NCBI RefSeq assembly: GCF_003576645.1
Contig: NC_044917.1
Span: 20,222,178 to 20,286,177, forward strand
From: Ipomoea triloba
Taxonomy: Eukaryota; Streptophyta; Magnoliopsida; Solanales; Convolvulaceae
DNA: 64,000 nt
Direction of reading: 5' to 3'
Shown in pieces: positions 46,699 through 57,700 of this stretch. Both the position numbers and the translations under genes were made by a program. Below the pieces are notes generated by a model. The model had not been told where the DNA came from. It saw nothing but the letters and a program-made list of their open reading frames with translations, and searched no databases. Numbering within the stretch: the stretch's first letter is position 1; every line of letters starts with the position of its first letter.

Positions 46699-48622
46699 TG
46701 TTGGTCCCGAATGGGTGGTGAAAAGTCTAGAGGGGGGTGAATAGACTTTTCAAGCAAATTAAAAATTAATAACACTTTAACTAAAAATAATTCCAAGTGA
46801 ATAAATTCAACTTGAAATGCACAGTGGAATAAGGTACGTAAAGTGCTATAATTAAAACGCAGTGAAGGAGAGGAGATATATCACATGCAATACGATAGAA
46901 ATACTTGGAATAGCTCAAATGTGATATATAATAAATTTGGCTTGCATGCGGACGTAAGAGATAACAAATAATAGCAAACCTAGATAAGAATGAATAGTGA
47001 TGAATAGTGACGAAATAGTAACTGGGTTTAGAAAATATTATGCTGCAAATTAGAGTGTGTGTGTGAGCATGAATATTATGTGTGCAAAGCAAAAATATAT
47101 ATATGGGTAGTAAATAAATGAGAGAGAGATTTTTAAGTGGTTCGGCCAAACCCAGCCTACGTCCACTATACTCCTTTCACTATCTTCAATCACCCAGATA
47201 CAATAGTGAACACCAAGTGCCAACCCAGCACTTCTATCTACACCTAGTAGATATTGAGTATTTCGCACAAAGCTATACTCCTACACCAACGAGTGTCTCG
47301 CACAAAGCTACACTCCCCAGGGTTTTCACAAGCTTCTCTTGTTACTTAGCCCTCTGTCTACACCCCGTAGAAATTTTGATACAAGGTAGTAAAAGAGAAT
47401 ATTTTTCTCCAACTCTCAAGGACTAGAGATATGGGTTTCTGATTTTTCGAATTTTTCTTGCTTTGCTACTCTCAGATGTTTCACACTGCCTTTCTTGCTT
47501 ATCACTTGTATATCTCTTTTTTTTTTTTGCTTCTTCTTGCTCAAGTGTTCCGTATTTATAGCTGATGAAAGAATTAATCCATTGGAAAAAATTAATTCTT
47601 TATTGTTGATCTCATGTGCTGATTGCAGTCTCCATGTGGTTTAGGTAGTGTGCTGAGTTGTATTTCCGTTGTTGTATTTCTTCAGACTTCTTCCTTTGTC
47701 TTTGCATCTCCAGATATTCCTGCGTGATGCCTCCTGATATTCTGGTCATCAGTCTCTCCGCTATTCAAAACATACAGAACTAATATTCCTCCGCTTCTTA
47801 CTCCTCTTGTTTTTCTTTCTCCCCTCCTGATATTCCTCCTCTAACTTTTCCTTTCTGGCCGAAAGGCCTGCTCCTCTTGTTTTTCTTTCTCCCCTCCTGA
47901 TATTCCTCCTCCAACTTTGCTCCTCTTGTTTTTCTTTCTCCCCTCCTGATATTCCTCCTCCAATTCCTCCTCCAACTTTGCTCCTCTTGTTTTTCTTTCT
48001 CCCCTCCTGATATTCCTCCTCCAACTTTTCCTTTCTGGCCGAAAGGCCTGCTCCTCTTGTTTTTCTTTCTCCCCTTCTGGCCGAAAGGCCTGCTCCTCTT
48101 GTTTTTCTTTCTCCCCTCCTGATATTCCTCCTCCAACTTTTCCTTTCTGGCCGAAAGGCCTTGATATTCCTCCTCCAACTTTTCCTTTCTGGCCGAAAGG
48201 CCTTCTTTAATAACTTAGAATAATTAGTGTAGTGTAGTGTAGTATTTTGTAGTGTAGTGTTTGGAGCAACAATTAATTGTGTAGTGTAGTATTTTGTAAT
48301 TAATTGTGTAGTGTAGTGTTTGGAGCAACAATTAATTGTGTAGTGTAGTATTATTCCTGTAGATAGATTTTGGCAGCTTCTCATTGTTCCTGATATTCCT
48401 CTACCTTTGTTCCTGATATTCCTCTACCTTTGAATATAATATTCCTCCATAGCTGGCAAAAATCATTACCCTAGGATTCGAACACAGGACCATCTACCAC
48501 ATTAACCAAGTTCATCACCAGTGAACCATTCGAATTTGTTGGTAACTTTACAGCAAATAATTTATAAGTACGAATATTCTGGAGGTCTCTAGTTTTCATA
48601 AAATCCGTGGCTAAGAGGGTTC
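46699..48622 (-). mobile_element. Copia 5' LTR, first assembled version (truncated, expanded)
   Basis: It begins TGTTGGTCCCGAATGG at the PBS side and runs until the 25-N gap inside the LTR. Compared with 49053-50912 it has several substitutions and about 317 extra bases, from amplification of a TGATATTCCTCCTCCAACTT-containing unit (47770-48200). Probably an alternative allele or mis-joined version of the same LTR. Confidence 0.7.
47770..48200. repeat. Expanded minisatellite in LTR
   Basis: Units built from CTCCTCTTGTTTTTCTTTCT, CCCCTCCTGATATTCCTCC and TTTCTGGCCGAAAGGCC recur about six times with variable spacing. Other LTR copies have one or two units. A long minus-strand frame across it is a by-product of the repeat. 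Confidence 0.9.
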
Positions 48623-48647
48623 NNNNNNNNNNNNNNNNNNNNNNNNN
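48623..48647. other. Assembly gap of 25 N
   Basis: Twenty-five N join an LTR interior to a gag fragment already present at 46294-46633, indicating an unresolved repeat or haplotype join. Confidence 0.95.
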
Positions 48648-48987
48648 GGATTAAGACATCCCACACGTCTTTAGCTGTTTTGCACTTACGGATTTTTGGG
48701 AAGATTGTATCATCCACAGCTTTGAACAGTATATCCTTAGCTATATTGTCCAGGTTACTTCGCAATCTATCGTCAGAAGTCCATTCCATCTTTGGCTTTG
48801 AAACATACTGCGGTCCATCTGGGCTTAGGATTGATGAAGGATTGACCTTCATGATTTCAATAGGACCATCTGAGATAACATCCCACATTTCATCGTGAAG
48901 AGCGGATAAATGTACCTGCATGCGTATTTTCCAATCATCAAATTTGTCAAGAGAGAATAATAAGTTCTGAGCTAAATCTTTCTTCAT
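48648..48987 (-). pseudogene. Duplicate 5' gag fragment next to assembly gap
   Basis: Encodes the first 113 residues of gag ([16 protein letters not shown] to VWDVLI), the same protein as 46294-46633 at offset 2354, then breaks at the gap. A PBS (49039-49050) and complete LTR follow. Likely an assembly duplicate and not a second element. Confidence 0.85.
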
Positions 48988-49052
48988 TTTGAAGATTAGA
49001 TCTGTCTAGCAGTCAAGATTTGACTCAAATAGACAACTGCTCTGATACCACT

Positions 49053-50912
49053 TGTTGGTCCCGAATGGGTGGTGAAAAGTCTAGAGGGGGGTGAATAGAC
49101 TTTTCAAGCAAATTAAAAATTAATAACACTTTAACTAAAAATAATTCCAAGTGAATAAATTCAACTTGAAATGCACAGCGGAATAAAGTACGTAAAGTGC
49201 TATAATTAAAACGCAGTGAAGGAGAGGAGATATATCACATGCAATACGATAGAAATACTTGGAATAGCTCAAATGTGATATATAATAAATTTGGCTTGCA
49301 TGCGGACGTAAGAGATAACAAATAATAGCAAACCCAGATAAGAATGAATAGTGATGAATAGTGACGAAATAGTAACTGGGTTTAGAAAATATTATGCTGC
49401 AAATTAGATGTGTGTGTGAGCATGAATATTATGTGTGCAGAGCAAAATATATATATGGGCAGTAAATAAATGAGAGAGAGATTTTTAAGTGGTTCGGCCA
49501 AACCCAGCCTACGTCCACTATACTCCTTTCACTATCTTCAATCACCCAGATACAATAGTGAACACCAAGTGCCAACCCAGCACTTCTATCTACACCTAGT
49601 AGATATTGAGTATTTCGCACAAAGCTATACTCCTACACCAACGAGTGTCTCGCACAAAGCTACACTCCCCAGGGTTTTCACAAGCTTCTCTTGTTACTCA
49701 GCCCTCTGTCTACACCGTAGAAATTTTGATACAAGGTAGTAAAAGAGAATATTTTTCTCCAACTCTCAAGGACTAGAGATATGGGTTTCTGATTTTTCGA
49801 ATTTTTCTTGCTTTGCTACTCTCAGATGTTTCACACTGCCTTTTCTTGCTTATCACTTGTATATCTCTTTTTTTTTTTTCTTCTTCTTGCTCAAGTGTCC
49901 GTATTTATAGCTGATGAAAGAATTAATCCGTTGGAAAAAATTAATTCTTTATTGTTGATCTCATGTGCTGATTGCAGTCTCCATGTGGTTTAGGTAGTGT
50001 GCTGAGTTGTATTTCCGTTGTTGTATTTCTTCAGACTTCTTCCTTTGTCTTTGCATCTCCAGATATTCCTGCGTGATGCCTCCTGATATTCTGGTCATCA
50101 GTCTCTCCGCTATTCAAAAATACAGTATCCGTTCTTATCTCTGTTTTCTCTCCCTCCTGATATTCCTCCTCTAACTTTTCTTCTGGCGAATGATTTCTTT
50201 CTCCCTCCTGTATATTCCTCCTCCAACTTTCCTTCTGGCGAAACTGATATTCCTCCTCCAACTTCTTCCTCCAACTTTTCCTTTCTGCAAAGGCCTTCTT
50301 TAATAACTTAGAATAATTAGTGTAGTGTATGTAGTTTTAATTGTGTAGTGTAGTGTTTGGAGCAACAATTAATTGTGTAGTGTAGTATTATTCCTGTAGA
50401 TAGATTTTGGCAGCTTCTCATTGTTCCTGATATTCCTCTACCTTTGTTCCTGATATTCCTCTACCTTTGAATATAATATTCCTCCATAGCTGGCAAAAAT
50501 CATTACCCTAGGATTCGAACACAGGACCATCTACCACATTAACCAAGTTCATCACCAGTGAACCATTCGAATTTGTTGGTAACTTTACAGCAAATAATTT
50601 ATAAGTACGAATATTCTGGAGGTCTCTAGTTTTCATAAAATCCGTGGCTAAGAGGGTTCAAACCATGGACTTCTTGCCAACCTTACATGTCTCATATCAT
50701 CTCTGCTACTTCACCCTTTGGTTATTCCTTGTGCTCCAATTAAATTTAAGCTCCGTCGGATTCGAACAAAGTTCCTTCATTCTCCAAGAATTCTTTCAAG
50801 TGGACTCCTTGACTCTTTTAGGTACATAGCTGTACGAAATTTTTGGCTTTCTAATTTTCAAACTAAAATACATTTTTGGCTCATCAAAATCTAATTACAA
50901 ATATTCCTAACA
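49053..50912 (-). mobile_element. Copia 5' LTR, complete (1860 bp) with TSD
   Basis: Ends TGTTGGTCCC (49053) and CCTAACA (50912). It is followed by GTTAC (50913-50917), matching the GTTAC at 34574-34578 left of the other LTR: the 5-bp target duplication of one insertion. The same GTTAC restores the host Helitron reading CCYNYA. Confidence 0.92.
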
Positions 50913-50917
50913 GTTAC

Positions 50918-50933
50918 AATTATGCAGTGGTAA
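50918..50933 (+). pseudogene. Captured ALKBH9/10-like fragment (right part)
   Basis: Directly after the copia right LTR and its GTTAC duplicate, AAT TAT GCA GTG completes NYAV in the frame that ended CCY at 34578, followed by a GTAAAA donor-like sequence. Joined, the motif is QFSCCYNYAV, interrupted by the insertion. Confidence 0.45.
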
Positions 50934-51183
50934 AATTACATATTTTTCTATCTCTAAAAGTTATTTTTTTATGGAGAAGTTTCTATGTATTTTCTTTTTT
51001 AATTTGGTTTTGTTGTTGTTATAAATATATTGTATTAAAATTACTTGCTATTTCTATCCATTACTTGTGTTTCTTTTGAAAAGTTTATCTTATACTCTTG
51101 CATATTATTATGGTTTTGGGATAGGATAAAAATAATAATCCTCTTGGTATAATGTACATTGATATAATACTGATGCTGTTAAG

Positions 51184-51218
<35 letters not shown>

Positions 51219-52128
51219 AAATAATTCAGAATTCTTAATATAATTTCCGAATATAATTTTTCTAATATAATTTTCCTAATATTAATAATAATATAATAAT
51301 AATCCAAAATGCTTAATATAAGTTCCTAATTAAATTTTTCAATTAAATATGTTTATAACGGTAATTATTTTAATTGACTAAAAATTATTTTAAAATTTAA
51401 TAAAAAATAATTATACTTTCCTTTTGAAAACTTTAAGTTATTTAAACTTTAAAAAAATTAATTTGACATGGGTTGTTAGATTTTTATAATAATCAAAATT
51501 AATTCATTCAAATATGGAGGAGGAAGATAAAACTAAATGCAATATGGTGAAAATGAATATACTTAAAGTATAAAAGTATAATTACACATATATAAGTGTA
51601 ATTGACTAATAATAATTAGCTAATAATTATTATGGTAATTAAGCTAAACATTGATCGTTGAATTTATTTTTATAATAACCATAATTAAATTATTTTTCCA
51701 TTTTTCCCATATTTATTTTAGTAATAATATAATTACATAAGTCATATTACGTATAGATCTTCTTAAGATAATTGTAGACAAACAAATCATATATTATTCA
51801 ATTAATTGAGTAATACGTTTGCACTAATCTTATAATCAAATAAATGTACACGTTCAATATTATAATTTTTTATAATTTCATCTTTATTTTTATTATCTTA
51901 ATATATAATTAAAAAAAAAATTATCCATGCATCGCACGGGTAATTGGACAATTATTTGTTATAATTCAAGCAAGAAAAACATCATAAAATATAATCGATC
52001 CAACCAATTTCATCAATTTGCGCTATATAATATTCAATGTTATAATTTATATAATTGTATATCCATACAAATATTGTTAAAATATTATAACAAATTCATT
52101 CCGTGCAACGCACGGACGAAAATACTAG
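50934..52128 (+). mobile_element. Right part of the split Helitron
   Basis: AT-rich, no gene supported. It contains an (AAT)n run at about 51186-51216 and, from about 51925, the two-hairpin 3' region (inner GTGCATCGCAC-like word in CATGCATCGCACGGGTAATT; terminal CCGTGCAACGCACGG) shared with 9407-9610 in inverse orientation. Confidence 0.75.
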
Positions 52129-52524
52129 TATTAATAAATACAAATAATTAAAATGTATAATTCAAATTATATATACACAAATAATATATGTATTTTATAC
52201 ACACATATATGATTTACCATTCATAGAAATTTAATTAAAATATAATCAACAATTAAATTAATTATATAATAATTTTAATAGAATGACAATTAAAGAATAG
52301 GAAAATGATATGATAGATATAGGTGTATGGTAATAATAGTGGAGTTAAAAGTAACGGTGTTATAACGGTGTAAGGGTAATTTTGTATAACAAGAATGTAG
52401 TAAGGACAATTTTGTCTAATAACATTGAAATGTACAACATTTAAAGTAAAATGTACACATTTATTAGAATCCAAAAAGATGGACATAAATCAAGGATATA
52501 ACCTTGATTGGGACTTATTATGTT

Positions 52525-52575
<51 letters not shown>
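52129..52575. other. AT-rich spacer ending in (AT)n
   Basis: No gene is visible. (AT)n occupies about 52530-52571. The left part may continue the Helitron cut at 33374. Confidence 0.5.
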
Positions 52576-54096
52576 GAGTTATTTATACTTTTGGTCCCAC
52601 TATTATTGGATCATTTTCACATTTGGTCCCTGACTATTAAAATTTCTAGATTTGACCCCACGACTTTTAAATCTCTACCATATTTTGTCCTTCCGATCAA
52701 ATTTCCGGTCACCGGCGACTTTTTTTCGACGAATAAAATAAATTTAAGGGCAAACCATTTCCTTTTTATTAATTAAAAAAACAAACAAAAAATATACCTT
52801 TCTCCCTCTGCGCAGCCATCTTCCCCATCCTTCTTCTCCTTTTATTTTTTTTCAACATAAGAGATGGCATCTTTCTTGGGTCCACTCTATTGTACTTACA
52901 AGATGAAGTGTATGTAAGGCGTTCCCCAGTAGTGGGTTTGGGCACAAAATTTAAGAAAAGTGAGATGAGTTCTTTTAACTCGAGGTTTTCTTCTCGCCCT
53001 GTGACCCTAGCCGATAAAGAACCACAAAGAGGTAAACCAGCCTAGGTTACTCATAGCTGACCGTCTCAAACTCAAGAGTTTGAGGATCGAACCTCCAACC
53101 TCTCGGCAGTAGAGCACTCTTACCACCTGGGCTGTCCTTACGGACAAAAGTGAGATGAGTTTGATGAGTGAGAATGGAGAGAGAGAAAAATGGAGGCCTC
53201 CCTGCAAGGAAGGGAATTTTGCAGAAATTGTGGGTCCCATCTTTGTTTGCTCTTTGATTCCACGCCCGCGTTGTGCGCAATTTGCTGGGCTCGTAAATAC
53301 TTTCATTTTTTTTTTCAGTTTTATTCTCTGTTTTATTTTTACTTTTCTTTTTTCCTCCACTTCATTTTCTCTTTCCTAATCACACTCCTTCAAAACTACA
53401 CCAAAGTTTAACTATTGTGGTTGGCCTAAGAGAACCACAGCTACTAATCTTCTCAGCTATGGAACTAAAATGGCAGGCAACTAGCAGCACATGTATACAT
53501 TAATGGCGGGTGAAGCAAGTTAAGCTTATATACCTGAGCATTAATCCCCTGCTCATTCAGATATATGCGCCCATGAATATCAGACCCTGCTCATACAGAT
53601 GACCATCAAATTCAGAAACATATGTTTCCAATTTTCCATAGTATACTCTTCATCGTCGACCTTATTATTCTCGCCCGGTGTCGGATACTTTGACAATGTA
53701 GCGGAGTGGACACAAGTGTTGATACATTTTCAAGAAGACGGGGCAGCACTTGCAGGGAAAACCCACCGCAGCCTCGACAAGATACAATAAGCGAAGGGGG
53801 AGGGATGCGGAGAGCGAGAGCGAGCAAGGGAGATTGAGATTGCGAAGGAGAAGGAGGATGGGGAAAGATGGCTGCGCAGAGGGAGATGGGTTTTTTTTTT
53901 TTAATTAATAAAAAAGGAAATAACAATTTTTTCCTTTTAACTTATTTCATTCGCCGAAAAAAAGTGAACATTTGATCGAAATAACCAAATGTCGAAGAGA
54001 TTTAAAAGTTGTGGGACCAAATCTAAAAATTTTAATAGTCAAAGACAAAATATGAAAATGATTCAATAGTCATGGAACCAAAAATGAAAATAACTC
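52576..54096. mobile_element. Long-TIR non-autonomous DNA transposon (Mutator-like?)
   Basis: The first roughly 260 bases (GAGTTATTTATACTTTTGGT onward) are an imperfect inverted copy of the last roughly 250 (reverse complement GAGTTATTTTCATTTTTGGT), including ATTAAAATTT(C/T)TAGATTTG and the inner GCGCAGCCATCTT. Flanks read TATATAATT on both sides, about 9 bp with one base of slippage, in AT-rich sequence. Long TIRs and a 9-bp TSD suggest a Mutator-like element, but no transposase is present and the TSD is weak evidence in (AT)n. A SINE is nested inside; GC-richer segments near 53190-53290 and 53640-53850 could be captured gene pieces. Confidence 0.55.
52972..53145 (-). mobile_element. tRNA-derived SINE with 16-bp TSD
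   Basis: Read on the minus strand: GGACAGCCCAGGTGGTAAGA (A box) then GGAGGTTCGATCCTC (B box), followed by a non-tRNA body ending GAGTTAAAAG. It is flanked by a perfect 16-bp direct repeat AAAAGTGAGATGAGTT at 52956-52971 and 53146-53161, typical of LINE-dependent retroposition. At 174 bp it is a full-length-looking plant SINE. The pol III boxes are internal, so it may be transcribable. Confidence 0.88.
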
Positions 54097-54105
54097 TATA
54101 TAATT

Positions 54106-54795
54106 CCTACAATTTTGTGCTGTTCATCTCCATTTTACTTTTCTCTCTATTATTCTTGGCATACAAGTACACTAATTTTACCCCAGAGAACTAGGTTACG
54201 GGCTGAATTTACAACAATAGTTACATTAACAGCTTTTTACCGACTGCCCTAACACCAAGTTTGATTATCTAGCATAATCATTTCATAATAAATTGTCATT
54301 CTCTTATTACAAGGCTTGATAAGAGAGACTGAGGAAAGCATAACTACGCTCTTTCCACAAATGCATAATAACCCCCAAAAAATGGTAAATAAACCAAGCA
54401 GAAACAAACCTTCATTTGGATTTTACAAATCCAACTGTCTTCTTTTTCAATTCCTAACCAAGAATTCATTTCAAAAAATTGAAGGTTGATTCAGAATGCT
54501 TAAAATAACAGATTGACAGCTCCTTGATAGACATACAATTCGAATGCAAACAGGAAGTAAACAAAATTGCACTATAATTACAAAATCATCCCTCCCTATC
54601 AACTGCTGAAATTGTACTCTGATTACTCCTGCCTTCTAACTTTAACATCAAAGAAAGAATTGGATGCCTCTGATGTGCATGGCAATAGAGAGCTGTTCGC
54701 ATTTTCTGTATCATGGGGGGATGTCTATCGGTTCCCAAAAGAACAAGTTCCGGTGAGCATAAATGTATCAAGGACCCCAATTATGTTTTAATGAC
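54106..54795. other. Intergenic: copia LTR scrap and TOC64 3' region
   Basis: About 54115-54222 resembles the copia LTR end at 5005-5120 (CTCTCTATTATTCTTGGCAT and following). From about 54500 to 54795 lies the probable 3' UTR of the minus-strand TOC64 gene. No other gene is supported. Confidence 0.55.
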
Positions 54796-57700
54796 TTAAT
54801 GAAACAGCTTTGCGAGCCTCTCAGCAGACTGAGCTGCTCTTTTGTTGGTTGGCTCGAGGACAAGTGCATATCTGAAATCTGCAAGACATAAGAGGATAGA
54901 CTGAAGAACACAAAACCCATAATGGCAGAAACGATCAAATAGTAAGAAAGGCAAATAGGTTTTTCTGGTAGAGTTAATGTTAAACTAGTATAGTTTTGCA
55001 GATTTATCAAGAAAGATTCACATTACTTCTTTCTGTTATTAGCTTTACAGAAAATCATGTTTTAATGGTCAAAGATCATGCCCCGGCTCGATTAGTTAAG
55101 AATATAAGAAATACAGGGAGAGAAGACTACTCACCTTCTATTGCCTGGTTATAGTAACCTAGCATTTCCCTTGCAGTGCCCCTTCTGAAGTACGCTTTTA
55201 CATTCTGCACGTGGGAGAGGAAAAGGAAAGAGAACAACTAAATACTGCCATTCTTGGACTAGAAATGTCAACATAAAGGTGAACAGGACAAAATAGAAAC
55301 ATATAACACAGAACCCATAATAATAATAGCAGAAACAATCATGAATGACAAACAATATCTCTTCAATGTGTATGAGTAAAAGCACTGGGAAAGGGATTAC
55401 CTTCTTATCAAGTTCAATGGCCTTTGTACAATCGGCTTCAGCTTGGATGAAGCTGGATAGTGTATAAAACATATGAGTAATAGTTTGAAGTACAAGCTAG
55501 CTAATATACAAGGCAAAAGAAACTACCTTCCAAGTTCCAAATATGCTGCAGCCCGGTTACTAAAGTAAGTTGCACAATTGCCATTGAGTTTGATAGCCTC
55601 CGTATAGAAGCCAATAGCCCTCTGCCATTGTTTCTCTTTAAAAGCTTGGTTACCCTGGTAAATAATTACAAAATACGACTTATATTTCTCCCTTTAGCCA
55701 GAACCGATTCATGTACTATCTATAAGAACTATATACATAATGTACAGACTCTTTAGGTAATTCATTTGTTATGTACTAAAAATAGAACTGTACAATGGAA
55801 AATATTAGATATATACTCAGTATTAAATAGCATTTAGCCATTTACTATATGTCGTCATAGTACATGAACCCAGAAATAACTAGAAACAAAGTCAGGATGG
55901 AGAAATGCAAGGAACGAAACGTAAGTGATTTCAGGGGGGAAAAAATGAAGTCTGTGCACGCCAACAAAAAACAAGAAGCGATTCCATAGGAATTTTAAAC
56001 CACACTACGACAAAAGCACTATTATATGTTAATATAAGAAAGATCCCCATCAAATAAAATTTGCACACCTTTTCTTTAGCCATCTCAGCAGACGCTTCCT
56101 TACTGATAGCATTATTAGATGACTTCGACTGTGCAGCTATCTTGGCCTGCTCCTGCAGAGATGCAAATAGAGCCTGTACTGCATCGAGTAAAAATCGGTC
56201 ACCCCCATTCCTTGCTACAAAGGAGACAGAAATTGGGCATTTGTCATGAAATCCAAGAGGTATGGAGGCCTATTATAAGAATTCAGAAGAGAAAGGAGAG
56301 TTAAGGAGAGTTCTGTATAAAATATTATAGATACACAAAACATTTCAAAAGTATATTTATGGGATTCTTGGTTTCCCCACGGACACAACCAAGACAGTAC
56401 AAGGCATTCACCTGACAACCACCTGAGAGACTAGCCAAGCTAGCAAACAAACACGCTCTAGATACATAGTCGATGGATTGAGTCTCCTTTGCACCAGCTT
56501 TTGGAGGAGGATCAATAACAGTGGGAATAACCAAAATTCCATCATCCTGTTTTAATTATACATTCAAGCATGCATGAGATAGCAGCATGTGGAAAAAGAC
56601 ACCAAGCAACAAAACTGCTGAAAAATACTGTGCATAATAATATCAAATGGAGTCAGAAAATTGCATTTTACCTAACAAACTAAAATATAAGGTCAAATCA
56701 TAACTGAAAAAGGCAGTGTTGTTCAACCAGCCATTCATTTAAAGTCAATAGCTATACCTTTGTCCTTTCATTCTGTTATTAGGTACCAAGTAAAGGATTA
56801 CATGAATATCGCCATGTAAGCTATAAACCCTAAGGTTTCATTAAATGCAAAATAAAATTACCATAATTTTTATTTTAAAAAATCCCAGTAGAGCAAAAGC
56901 AAAAAGGAAAATAAGTCTACAGAGCAAACAAAAGGGAGTGTTGCAATATTCTAGAGGGTCAATGTTTTAAAGGTGGAATCTTGATGAAAATGGTACAATG
57001 TATATGAACAGATAAACTTAAATCAGTACCCACACAACCTAGAGTATTGCAATTGTTCTGTAATAATTAATGAGAAACGAAAAGTAGCCGGCTAGTTTTC
57101 TCTTCTTTTTTTTTTTGGTACATTCAGGCACAGCATAATAAAATTAGCCACTTTTACATATATAGTAATATAATAGCAAATTGATACAATTGAAGAAAAA
57201 GTTGCAAATTAAATACCTTTAGAAGATCACTTAGAGCTGATCTCATTTCATTCCTGACAGCATGGCATTTATCAATCTCTGTATCTGCCACCTCCAGCCC
57301 CTCATGCAGTTGTGCAGTAATAATAGGGTCTAGTGTAGGCTTCACATCGTCAATCCAATCATCATGATTTCGCTTGAATTCATGTCTACATGAGAAACAT
57401 AAAAATAACAACTTAGGCTAATAGACTTGAGAGGGGTCTGCTAGGAAAGACCCAAGGAAATTGTGGACAAAACAGGCAACCAAATCAGAGACAGTATAGC
57501 ATATCAAGCAGAAAATCTCATGCAGTCATTTATGTTGTCAAAGAGCTCAGAATTAACTTGAAGAAAGCATACTGAACCAATCAAGAATGGTTCTTAGAAT
57601 TCAAATGTTTCAAGGATACAAAAACCACAGGTCCAACCACCGGAAATAAGAAGAAAAAAAATTAAGTTCTGATAAACCCATCAATAGTGAATTACACAAC

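Larger units (their letters stand above)
33374..52128 (+). mobile_element. Helitron split by a copia insertion
   Basis: The 5' end at 33374 (host A, then TCTATCTATATATAAAACC, CCATTATCCTCC, TTTCCCGCCC) and the 3' end at 52128 (hairpin CCGTGCAACGCACGG, ACGAAAATACTAG, host T) belong to the same family as the Helitron at 9407-12956. Removing the copia element (34579-50912) and one GTTAC leaves about 2.4 kb. Near 33590-33890 a segment with GCCATAAT(C/A)C and ATTATTTTAGTAAA is tandemly repeated. It carries an AlkB-homologue-like exon fragment. No Rep/helicase. Confidence 0.75.

Noticed and set aside
47761..48384. 207-codon Lys/Glu/Arg-rich frame
   Set aside because: Product of the LTR minisatellite read on the minus strand.
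52972..53145. Genuine tRNA gene
   Set aside because: A and B boxes are present but no cloverleaf with acceptor stem is evident; 174-bp length and 16-bp TSD fit a SINE.
53007..53411. Overlapping frames of 73-117 codons around the SINE
   Set aside because: They run through SINE and TIR-element sequence on both strands without recognisable motifs.
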